Origin: Acidobacteriota bacterium
GTDB lineage: Bacteria; Acidobacteriota; Terriglobia; Acidoferrales; UBA7541
NCBI GenBank assembly: GCA_019239815.1
Contig: JAFAZL010000297.1
Coordinates: forward strand, 1 to 7,133
Direction: 5' to 3'
Length of the DNA stretch: 7,133 nucleotides
Part shown: positions 1 through 5,911 of the stretch, in pieces
How positions within the stretch are numbered: position 1 is the stretch's first letter
Layout of the letters: each line of letters opens with the position of its first letter
Notes under the pieces: generated by a model
What the model was told of the DNA's origin: nothing
Seen by the model: the letters and a program-made list of their open reading frames with translations, nothing else
Database searches by the model: none
Made by a program: the position numbers and the translations under genes

Positions 1-121
1 CAGCGGAAGATTTTTCAAGTTGGAAATTCCCAAGTCCTAGTAGGTCCCATAAACGGAAATGTCCGATTGCCCGTATCTGATACTCGTCAAGACTCGGTGG
101 GAATCTGGAATTCGTATCGCG
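1..121. other. Short non-coding stretch at the left edge
   Basis: This is the region just downstream of the minus-strand propeller gene that stops at 122-124. I see no gene that continues in from the left edge, no convincing hairpin followed by a T-run on the minus strand, and no repeat. The short open frames crossing it have composition typical of antisense shadows. Confidence 0.5.
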
Positions 122-1219
122 TCAAGATGTGCGTCGGGTGTCCTGGATTTTCGGAAAGTAGAGCCAGAGATGGCCGCCGTTGTCGTCCTCACCGAAGACG
201 ATTTCACCGTCGCGCCCAACGACAGCGTCGCCGAACTGGTAGCCGTAGCGACGTTGCTCGAGGACGGAAGCTGCGACGCCTAGATTGGCGACGTTGCCTG
301 ATGCTGGATCGCAGCAGAAGAGATTGGCCATCTCGGCGCCACAGAATCCGAAGAGCCTGCCGTCGGGCGTCACGGCGATCGGTCCGACTGGCGCGAGATG
401 CGCACGTCCTAGGGAACGAAATTTATTCTCGTCGAAAGAAAACAGACGCCCAGTTGCATCGGCTGTGAAGAGCAGACCTGTGTTGCGATCACGTGCCCAT
501 CGCAAAGGCGCGGTCCATTCACCGTCGGGAAGATGAACTGCGGAACGGTGGACGCGGCCGGTTGCCACATCGAAGCGCCAGAGTCGTGCGCCTTCATCCT
601 GACCGAAGACTGAGTCGTGACCCATGGCTAGATTGCCGCGGCCTGGGACGTCGCCCACGACAGTGATCTGTCCTGACTGCACAACCATCGTGAACAGGTG
701 ACGCGTGGTTACGCCGACGATCTTGTCTCGGGATGGGACGGCGACAGCGTGGACGACAGGCTCGCCCGAGACGCATTCACCGAGTTCCTGAAGTTGTGGC
801 GGCGCGAGGCCCCACTCCTGGATCCAATCTTCGGCTAGTTTTATGTGCGGCACGGCGACTGCTCGGCCGCCTTGCGGTCCGTTCACGAAAGCGATTGTGC
901 GCTCGGCGCCACAGCAGACCGCCGCGGTGCTCGTGCAGCCGGGAACGGCTCCGGCATCCAGCACGATTCCAGTGAGGCCATGGAAAGCGGCGCCGAAAAC
1001 GTGCGACCGATGGCCGCTGGTTCCACCGTAGATGTGACCGTCGGAGTTGATGTCGAGCGCGGTGATGCGGCTCTCGTCGAGTGGGATCGGGGTGGTCATG
1101 CCTGGCAAGCACGTGGGAAATGCGACCATCGTTCCCTCGCGGACGAATTGGTGGGCGAGTTCGTTTAGATATGCTTTGATTTGCGGGGAGTTGGGATCGA
1201 ATTTCGGTTTCGTCTGCAT
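122..1219 (-). CDS. Seven-repeat beta-propeller-like protein without signal peptide, function unknown
   Basis: A 365-residue protein I cannot assign to a named family. Its body is made of about seven units of propeller-blade type, each with a hydrophobic strand, a turn such as 'DGHIYG', 'DGRLFG' or 'DGEIVFG', and a second strand. They lie at about residues 52-88, 98-126, 157-190, 197-232, 238-275, 279-315 and 330-357. An amphipathic 50-residue N-terminus precedes them. No signal peptide or membrane segment is visible, so it is probably cytoplasmic. It has two vicinal cysteine pairs (C102-C103 and C302-C303). It starts 12 nt after the upstream propeller gene stops, with a weak GAGAG ribosome site overlapping that region. 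An internal Met31 (codon at 1127-1129) has a better GAGGG site four bases upstream and is an alternative start. It is very likely co-transcribed with the upstream gene. The coding call is strong; a binding or catalytic role is unknown. Confidence 0.85.
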   Translation of the reverse strand: MQTKPKFDPNSPQIKAYLNELAHQFVREGTMVAFPTCLPGMTTPIPLDESRITALDINSDGHIYGGTSGHRSHVFGAAFHGLTGIVLDAGAVPGCTSTAAVCCGAERTIAFVNGPQGGRAVAVPHIKLAEDWIQEWGLAPPQLQELGECVSGEPVVHAVAVPSRDKIVGVTTRHLFTMVVQSGQITVVGDVPGRGNLAMGHDSVFGQDEGARLWRFDVATGRVHRSAVHLPDGEWTAPLRWARDRNTGLLFTADATGRLFSFDENKFRSLGRAHLAPVGPIAVTPDGRLFGFCGAEMANLFCCDPASGNVANLGVAASVLEQRRYGYQFGDAVVGRDGEIVFGEDDNGGHLWLYFPKIQDTRRTS

Positions 1220-1231
1220 CGTGGTCGTCTC

Positions 1232-2587
1232 TCAGCCCCACATCCGGATGGGAAGGTGTGCGTTTGGGCGCTTGCGGTCTGCGGGCATGGAGACTTTGAA
1301 GATGCCGGAGGGATGATTGCCGACGTGGCCGAAGAAGAGATCGCCGTTGTGATCGACGGCGCCGCGCGAGACGTAATGCGCCAGGCCTGTGGGATGCTCG
1401 AGTCGAGCGACTTCTTCTCGCTTGAGGGTCTGGGGATCGAGGCACCAGAGGACGCCTTCATTTTGTTTGCGCGATTCGGGAGTTGGGTTGTATTTCGGGT
1501 CGCGCCAGCGTGAAGCCACATAGTAGAGTTTGCCGTCGCCGCCAAACGTAAGGCCGCCGCAGTGATCGTCGTACATGTCAATTGGGAAACTGAGGTCTCG
1601 AGGCTGCGTGGCCGGGCCGAGGTCCTCGACACGCGGCCAGTCACCTTGATTGTGCCAGATGCGCATCAGGCGCGGATTCGGACACCAGGTGGAGGCGTAG
1701 ACGCATTCACCGTCAGGGGCGGGCGCGACGTCATAGAAGACGCTGTGCCAGCCGGTTTGGTAGTTCGGATCATGGGCTAGAAGACCGGGAGAGATTTCGA
1801 GCCGGTCGGTTTCGGGCGTGTAGCGCACGAGGCGGCCGTAGTCGCTGCTGGTGAAGACACGGTGCTGCTTGTCGAGGAACAGCGCTTGAGGATTGATGGA
1901 ACTGATGCGGCCAATATCGCGTCGCTTGCGAGTCTTGAGATCGTAGATGATGAAATGATCGCGCGGGTAACTCATGGCGTAGAGCAAGCCGCGCTCTTCA
2001 TCGTGGAGGAGGCAGCGGCATCCTTCTTTGGGGATGAGCGTGTCCCACCAAAGGGCCTGATCGGTGCGGGTGTCGAAAGCGAGCAGCGCGGAGCCGCGGA
2101 AGCAGCGCTTCGGGTCGTGCCAGGAATACCATGGCGAATAAACGGGCAGATCGATCGGCGGGCCGGAAAGATGCGTGGCCATGTACAGCACACCGTCGTG
2201 CATCGACGGCGCGAAGCTGTAGTGGATCTTGCACTGCGAAGCGCGGCCGGAGTCGCCGGGATCGTCCACTTTTTCGGCGAGGTTGAAGAGGTAGTCGAGA
2301 TCGTCGCGCTGCTCGTTGTAGCGGACGGGTTTGACTACGCCGCCGGGTACGCTCTCGGCGCAAGCGGCGGCGTAGATGCGGCCGTCGGGACCGACAGAGA
2401 GCGACCAGCAAGTGTCGGAGTCGGGATGCTGTGCGAATGGGTACCATTTGACGGGGAACGGCGTTTCGCCGACCGCCTCGGCTTCCGCCGCTCTAGCTTC
2501 CGTCGCGACATTGGGGGCGAGGCCTGCCGCGAGCACTCCGCTGCTAACCTTCATGAAGGTACGGCGATCAATTTGTCCTGATCCCAT
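1232..2587 (-). CDS. Tat-exported seven-repeat beta-propeller-like protein, function unknown
   Basis: About 451 residues. The N-terminus carries a twin-arginine signal: DRRTFMK at residues 7-13, then a short hydrophobic stretch and an ARA site near residue 33, so the folded protein is probably exported to the periplasm. The mature part contains about seven blade-like units around residues 61-78, 122-139, 190-207, 232-249, 284-301, 343-361 and 407-423, with turns such as 'GPDGRIYAA', 'APDGECVYAS' and 'GGDGKLYYVAS'. This suggests a seven-bladed propeller. No catalytic signature or CxxCH haem motif is visible. The chosen ATG (2585-2587) has AAAGGAGA at 2591-2598 just upstream and gives a normal short Tat n-region. 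An upstream in-frame ATG at 2618-2620 with a weaker AAGGTGG site would add 11 residues. It lies between the flavin oxidase gene (63 nt upstream) and the second propeller gene (12 nt downstream). Propeller fold and export are inferred; the substrate is unknown. Confidence 0.88.
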   Translation of the reverse strand: MGSGQIDRRTFMKVSSGVLAAGLAPNVATEARAAEAEAVGETPFPVKWYPFAQHPDSDTCWSLSVGPDGRIYAAACAESVPGGVVKPVRYNEQRDDLDYLFNLAEKVDDPGDSGRASQCKIHYSFAPSMHDGVLYMATHLSGPPIDLPVYSPWYSWHDPKRCFRGSALLAFDTRTDQALWWDTLIPKEGCRCLLHDEERGLLYAMSYPRDHFIIYDLKTRKRRDIGRISSINPQALFLDKQHRVFTSSDYGRLVRYTPETDRLEISPGLLAHDPNYQTGWHSVFYDVAPAPDGECVYASTWCPNPRLMRIWHNQGDWPRVEDLGPATQPRDLSFPIDMYDDHCGGLTFGGDGKLYYVASRWRDPKYNPTPESRKQNEGVLWCLDPQTLKREEVARLEHPTGLAHYVSRGAVDHNGDLFFGHVGNHPSGIFKVSMPADRKRPNAHLPIRMWG

Positions 2588-2650
2588 CGATCTCCTTTCG
2601 AGCGCGAGGAAGCTATGCATTTTAGTCCACCTTGCTAAGCAGCTCGTGTT
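2588..2650. other. Short gap between flavin oxidase and Tat-propeller genes
   Basis: These 63 bases hold the ribosome binding site of the downstream gene and possibly a second, weaker start. I see no terminator-like hairpin with a T-run, so read-through transcription from the oxidase gene is plausible. Confidence 0.4.
2591..2598 (-). promoter_or_regulatory. Shine-Dalgarno site that decides the Tat-propeller start
   Basis: On the minus strand the bases read AAAGGAGA, then TCG, then ATG. This is the strongest ribosome site in the neighbourhood and favours the ATG at 2585-2587 over the in-frame ATG at 2618-2620. Confidence 0.7.
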
Positions 2651-4009
2651 TTATCGCACTGACACCTCAGGCTTGATGTTCTGGTTTACGCGAAAGAAGT
2701 TTGATGGGTCGTACTTTTTTTTGACCGCCGCGAGTCGTGGCAAGTTCTGTCCGAATGCGGTACTCACGACGTCGTCAGACTCGACGTCCAAGGCGCCGAG
2801 CAGATGGGCGTTCGCCCCGAAGGGCCGAAGCATCTCTTCGCCGGCCCGCGCCCATTCGCGATGAATGGAAGTCTCTGCAGGATTGACCCATTGCGCAATG
2901 AACAGCACGTCCCACGGGACGTCACGGTGAGGGTAGGCGGTCGCCTCTTTCGAGACGCGCCCCGCGGCGCCGCCATAATTTTCGATTACGAGCGCCGAGA
3001 GCGGCGACTTCATCGCATTGCCTTGGGCGACGATCGCCCTGATTGCATCGTCGGGCACTTCGCGCAAGAGAGTCGACTTCCAGTAGTTTTGATTTCCGTC
3101 TGGAAACGCCGGAGCGAGCATGGATTGGAAAACCGGGTATGGCATCGGTTGGATCAAGTCGGCAACCGGCGCTCCAAATTTTCGTAGGGGCTGAAGCGCA
3201 CGTTCGCCATTCTCGAGAGTGCCGCAATAGCACGCAATGACGGCTGTGATCGGTGCGCCGTCCGGCGCGTGAAGAAGGCCTGCGTAGACGGTGAGTTCGT
3301 CGGGCGCCGTCATCATGAAATCGCGATAGTGACGCAGGACATCGGTTGCGGCGTCACGCGGATAGACAATCATTCCTCCGAGCACTGTATGTACAGGGCG
3401 TCCTTGAAACTCAAATGAGGTGACGACGCCAAAATTTCCGCCTCCGCCTCGCAAGGCCCAAAACAGGTCTTGATTCTCCGATGCGCTGGCAGTAACGATT
3501 TGTCCGTCGGCAAGGACCACTTGCGCGGACAGAAGATTGTCGACGGTCATACCGTATTTGCGGATGAGCCAGCCAACACCGCCGCCAAGGGTCAAGCCGG
3601 CGATTCCAGTTTTCGGAATGATTCCTGACGGCACCGCCAAGCCGAAGGCATGCGTCTCGTTGTCCAGGTCACCGAGTGTTGCCCCACCCTGCACTCGCAC
3701 CTTTTGTGTTGCCGTATCGACATAGATGGCGCGCATGCGGGACAAATCGATAACGAGCCCGTCGTCGCAGAGCGCACGTCCGCCAACGTTATGACCGCCG
3801 CCACGAATCGCGGTTAGCAGGTTTTTGTCCCGGCCAAAATTTACCGCTGCGACTATGTCGGCGACACCCGAACATCGAGCAATCAAGGCTGGGCGTTTGT
3901 TGATGCTCGCGTTCCAGATTTGACGGGCAGCGTCGTAGCCGGAATCCGACGGTGTGAAGATTTCGCCGCGAAACATAGCGCGAAGAGGTTGAAGATCGAG
4001 TGATGGCAT
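2651..4009 (-). CDS. FAD-linked oxidoreductase, berberine-bridge-enzyme-like (PCMH + BBE domains)
   Basis: A 452-residue flavoenzyme, full length for this family. The PCMH-type FAD-binding domain spans about residues 37-205. It contains R69-GGGHN-V75, whose H73 (codon 3791-3793) matches the histidine that carries 8-alpha-linked FAD in this family, and the 'GLTLGGGVGWL' and 'LRGGGGNFGVV' loops. The BBE C-terminal domain ends with 'YDPSNFFRVNQNIKP' at 433-447. The second FAD-linking cysteine of plant BBE enzymes is absent; the corresponding loop reads TLGGG, so a single covalent link is expected. F419 sits where many relatives have Tyr in an AYG-N motif. There is no signal peptide, so the enzyme is probably cytoplasmic. 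Relatives oxidise sugars, alcohols or secondary metabolites with O2; the substrate here cannot be read. The start is set by GGAGGAA at 4014-4020, six bases from the ATG after the GGAGG core. It is probably the first gene of a three-gene unit with the propeller genes. Confidence 0.93.
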   Translation of the reverse strand: MPSLDLQPLRAMFRGEIFTPSDSGYDAARQIWNASINKRPALIARCSGVADIVAAVNFGRDKNLLTAIRGGGHNVGGRALCDDGLVIDLSRMRAIYVDTATQKVRVQGGATLGDLDNETHAFGLAVPSGIIPKTGIAGLTLGGGVGWLIRKYGMTVDNLLSAQVVLADGQIVTASASENQDLFWALRGGGGNFGVVTSFEFQGRPVHTVLGGMIVYPRDAATDVLRHYRDFMMTAPDELTVYAGLLHAPDGAPITAVIACYCGTLENGERALQPLRKFGAPVADLIQPMPYPVFQSMLAPAFPDGNQNYWKSTLLREVPDDAIRAIVAQGNAMKSPLSALVIENYGGAAGRVSKEATAYPHRDVPWDVLFIAQWVNPAETSIHREWARAGEEMLRPFGANAHLLGALDVESDDVVSTAFGQNLPRLAAVKKKYDPSNFFRVNQNIKPEVSVR

Positions 4010-4013
4010 ATTG

Positions 4014-4020
4014 TTCCTCC
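4014..4020 (-). promoter_or_regulatory. Strong ribosome binding site of the flavin oxidase
   Basis: The minus strand reads GGAGGAA followed by CAAT and the ATG at 4007-4009, a near-consensus Shine-Dalgarno sequence at good spacing. Confidence 0.75.
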
Positions 4021-4085
4021 GTTGAAACAGCGCTAGATTGCCTGATTGCTGAGCGCGACCTGGTTGAGCAGTGGCGAGACTATAG

Positions 4086-4114
4086 TCGACCAGCTAGAGC
4101 CGTGCATCAATAAT
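4086..4114 (+). promoter_or_regulatory. Possible sigma-70-type promoter for the VOC-greB genes
   Basis: TCGACC at 4086-4091 (four of six match TTGACA) and AATAAT at 4109-4114 (five of six match TATAAT) are separated by 17 bases. Use would give a leader of roughly 130 nt before the VOC start. Such weak matches arise often by chance, so this is only a candidate. Confidence 0.22.
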
Positions 4115-4252
4115 CGGAAAAGAACGTTGAGGAGGTTGAGCGGCGGACATGGAGCGCGTGAGCTACGCGATGCAGCTAAGGTCGTATTTATCGCGCTTAT
4201 CGGGCATTCTGATTTTCGCGTTTCGGCCGGTGTACGAAAGGGGATGGAATGG

Positions 4253-4647
4253 ATGCCTCCGAAAACGGATGGAATTCTTGAATCATCTTTGTATGTAAGC
4301 GATGTATCTCGGTCGGTTTGTTTCTACGAAGAGATTTTCGGGTTTCAGGTGGTCACCCGGTTCGATCGCGGTTGCGCGATGCACTCGGCGAGCGGCAAGT
4401 GCTGCTGCTGTTCGAGAAGGGGGCGTCGCGCGCCATAGCATCGCCTCACGACGGGGACGGAGAATTGCACATCGCGTTCGCGATCCCTGCGGCCGAGTTG
4501 GCGAAGTGGGAGCAATGGCTTGCGACGAATCGGATCGAAGTGGAAGAGAAGCGGAAGTGGGAATTGGGGGGCTGGAGTCTGTACTTCAGGGATCCCGACC
4601 GACATTTGCTCGAACTGGCGACGCCGGGCGTGTGGTCGGTGTATTGA
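4253..4647 (+). pseudogene. Glyoxalase/VOC-fold protein gene with a one-base frameshift
   Basis: Two overlapping frames together encode one small VOC-superfamily protein. The first frame gives 'ILESSLYVSDVSRSVCFYEE' through 'RFDRGCAMH'. The second gives 'GERQVLLLFEKGAS', then 'GDGELHIAFAIP' and 'LYFRDPDRHLLELATPGVWSVY'. The join falls near 4384-4385. Adding one base after CAC (4382-4384) restores a continuous 131-residue protein in which CAMHVGERQ would follow the family pattern. The paired beta-alpha-beta-beta-beta modules of the fold are then complete. A His in GELHIAF and a Glu in HLLELA sit at usual metal-ligand positions, but the first ligand position is Leu/Tyr, so metal binding is uncertain. 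The start at 4253 has AAGGGG about nine bases upstream; ATG 4244 is an alternative. The gene ends 14 nt before greB. It may be a genuine recent pseudogene or a sequencing error. Confidence 0.82.
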
Positions 4648-4661
4648 GGTAAATTCATTTC

Positions 4662-5276
4662 ATGACAGATTGGCAACAGCGAGAGAAGCGGCCGCTGCGA
4701 GGGCCGAGGCCAGATCCTCCGGGGCCGGCGATCAAAAATTACATTACGCCGGCGGGGTTGCAGAGGCTGAAGGATGAGCAGGTGTTTTTGTTGACGCGTG
4801 AGCGACCGGCGGTGGTGGAGGTAGTTGCGTGGGCGGCGGGGAATGGGGATCGCAGCGAGAATGCCGACTATCAGTATGGGAAGCGGCGGTTGAATCAAAT
4901 CGATTCGCGGATTCGATTTCTTGGGAAACGGATTGATGCGGCGGTGGTGGTTGATCCTGCGGCCCGACGGCCGGAAGCGAGTGCTTCGCGCGTGTTTTTT
5001 GGGGCGACGGTGACGTATAGCGATGCGGCTGGGGACGAGCATGTGGTGTCGATCGTGGGGATCGATGAGGTGGACACGAATCGCGGGTATATCAGTTGGC
5101 GATCGCCACTGGCGAATGCGCTGATGAAGGCGAGCGCGGGCGACACCGTGGTGTTGCGCGCGCCGGGGAAGACGGAGGAGCTTGAGATTGTGGATGTGGA
5201 GTATTCGGCGATTGCGATTGATCCGTTTCGCGAGCCGCTGGGGGCGCAGGCGAAGCCGAAGGGGGAAGGGGCTTAG
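4662..5276 (+). CDS. greB: GreB-type transcription elongation (transcript cleavage) factor
   Basis: A 204-residue protein of the GreA/GreB family, which inserts a coiled coil into the RNA polymerase secondary channel and stimulates cleavage of backtracked RNA. The N-terminal coiled-coil domain covers about residues 25-100. The tip reads 'NGDRSENADYQYGKRRL' at 61-77, with D63 and E66 in the place of the catalytic acidic pair. The C-terminal FKBP-like domain covers about 105-182 and includes 'RVFFGATV' and 'RGYISWRSPLANALM', typical of GreB-like members. It is longer than the roughly 158-residue E. coli protein because of a Pro/Arg-rich N-terminal extension of about 25 residues and a charged C-terminal tail of about 22. 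The ribosome site GAGGT overlaps the TGA of the VOC gene, 11 bases before the ATG, suggesting translational coupling. Its last 185 bp are overlapped antisense by the convergent gene as the sequence stands. Confidence 0.95.
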   Translation: MTDWQQREKRPLRGPRPDPPGPAIKNYITPAGLQRLKDEQVFLLTRERPAVVEVVAWAAGNGDRSENADYQYGKRRLNQIDSRIRFLGKRIDAAVVVDPAARRPEASASRVFFGATVTYSDAAGDEHVVSIVGIDEVDTNRGYISWRSPLANALMKASAGDTVVLRAPGKTEELEIVDVEYSAIAIDPFREPLGAQAKPKGEGA

Positions 5277-5853
5277 CGCCTTGCTTTTTCGGCTCCTGGT
5301 CCACGTGGAATGCTGCGGAGGAAACCGCGTCCAACCCGTTCCCATCGGCCTGAAGAAATACTGTGAACCTGCCGTCGTCGCCCACGCGGAAGCCTCCCAT
5401 CTGCGCCGGGATACCGCCGCCCACCTCAATTTTTTGTCCCGGCCATAATCGGCGCCGGACTCGATGAGTGGCGGTTACTTCAAACGAAGGACGACAGAAT
5501 AAACGAGAGCCAAATTCATCCCATTCGGGAACATAAACCCAACGATTCGATGACGGTTCGCCGCGCTCGACAACGTAGTTGAGCATTATCGCGTGCATGC
5601 TTGCGTAGTTTAGGTAGTCGCAGACAACAATTGTGGTTGGTCGAACGCCATAGTTGGTCAGAGTGGCTTCATAGATCTTCCCAGCTCCGTCCACGCCGAG
5701 TAGTTCGTTGCTTGTGGTCACGACTACATCCACGTGCAAGCTCAGAGGTGCAAAGTGGCCGTATCGATAAAAATGATTGAATTCATCATGCGAAGCGAGT
5801 CCGAGTGCAATGAGTGCGAACAACGCGAAGGCAGCGCGTCGGATGCGGTTCAT
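5092..5853 (-). CDS. Secreted or membrane-anchored protein of unknown function, probably frameshifted at its C-terminus
   Basis: The open frame encodes 253 residues that I do not recognise. Residues 7-21 form a hydrophobic signal or anchor after a basic MNRIRR start, so the rest is probably outside the cytoplasm. Residues 40-185 look like a beta-rich domain ('YEATLTNYG', 'RRLWPGQKIEVGGG', 'GRFTVFLQADG') with cysteines C78 and C120 that could pair. Residues 193-253 are Pro/Ser/Ala-rich and lie wholly antisense to the last 61 codons of greB, so they look like non-native sequence. One additional base in the T5 run at 5285-5289 would end the protein at about 193 residues with a TAA at 5273-5275, overlapping the greB TAG. 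No clear ribosome site precedes the ATG. It lies 58 nt downstream of the fucosidase gene on the same strand and may be co-transcribed. Confidence 0.75.
   Translation of the reverse strand: MNRIRRAAFALFALIALGLASHDEFNHFYRYGHFAPLSLHVDVVVTTSNELLGVDGAGKIYEATLTNYGVRPTTIVVCDYLNYASMHAIMLNYVVERGEPSSNRWVYVPEWDEFGSRLFCRPSFEVTATHRVRRRLWPGQKIEVGGGIPAQMGGFRVGDDGRFTVFLQADGNGLDAVSSAAFHVDQEPKKQGAKPLPPSASPAPPAARETDQSQSPNTPHPQSQAPPSSPARATPRCRPRSPSSAHSPVAIAN
5266..5289 (+). terminator. Possible intrinsic terminator at the end of greB
   Basis: Bases 5266-5272 and 5276-5282 can pair (AAGGGGC with GCGCCTT, one G-G mismatch) around a TTA loop that includes part of the greB stop. They are followed by GC and five Ts (5285-5289). 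A longer inverted repeat, AGCCGAA (5254-5260) with TTCGGCT (5288-5294), brackets it. The stem is short and imperfect, so the call is tentative. Confidence 0.35.
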
Positions 5854-5888
5854 TTGGATTGTTTGACACCAGCAATGAAACAGCGGTG

Positions 5889-5903
5889 CCCAGAGCAGCT
5901 GGG
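5889..5903 (-). terminator. Small hairpin after the fucosidase stop
   Basis: CCCAG and CTGGG form a five-base-pair stem around a five-base loop, nine bases past the fucosidase stop on the minus strand. No T-run follows on that strand. It is at best a weak attenuator or an mRNA 3' end stabiliser between the fucosidase and the next gene, and may be chance. Confidence 0.2.
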
Positions 5904-5911
5904 TCTTTTGA

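Larger units (their letters stand above)
4010..4252. promoter_or_regulatory. Divergent intergenic region between flavin oxidase and VOC genes
   Basis: About 240 bases separate two genes that point away from each other, so promoters for both must lie here unless either gene is driven from farther off. It contains a perfect 10-bp palindrome, GACTATAGTC (4078-4087), whose TATAGT core resembles a -10 box on either strand. No well-spaced -35 partner is seen on the minus strand. A GAGGAGG element at 4129-4135 precedes a small open frame (4149-4298) at a long 13-base spacing. No terminator, RNA gene or repeat array is evident. Confidence 0.5.

Noticed and set aside
777..1445. Minus-strand open frame of 222 codons spanning the junction of the two propeller genes
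   Set aside because: It is out of frame with both propeller genes and extremely Arg-rich, as expected for a shifted frame in GC-rich DNA.
1862..2581. Plus-strand open frame of 239 codons
   Set aside because: It is antisense to the Tat-propeller gene, which has a convincing signal peptide, ribosome site and repeat pattern. The plus-strand product has no recognisable domain and looks like a codon-bias shadow.
4064..4086. Plus-strand TTGAGC and TATAGT as a promoter
   Set aside because: The spacer is only 11 bases, too short for a sigma-70 promoter.
4046..4252. N-terminal extension of the VOC frame back to an ATG at 4046
   Set aside because: The extra 69 residues have no resemblance to the VOC fold, and the ATG at 4253 has a plausible ribosome site. 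The family normally starts just before the ILESSLYV strand.
4446..5429. Minus-strand open frame of 327 codons
   Set aside because: It runs antisense to greB and the VOC gene; the product is overloaded with Arg, His and Pro and shows no domain. GreB is certain from its motifs.
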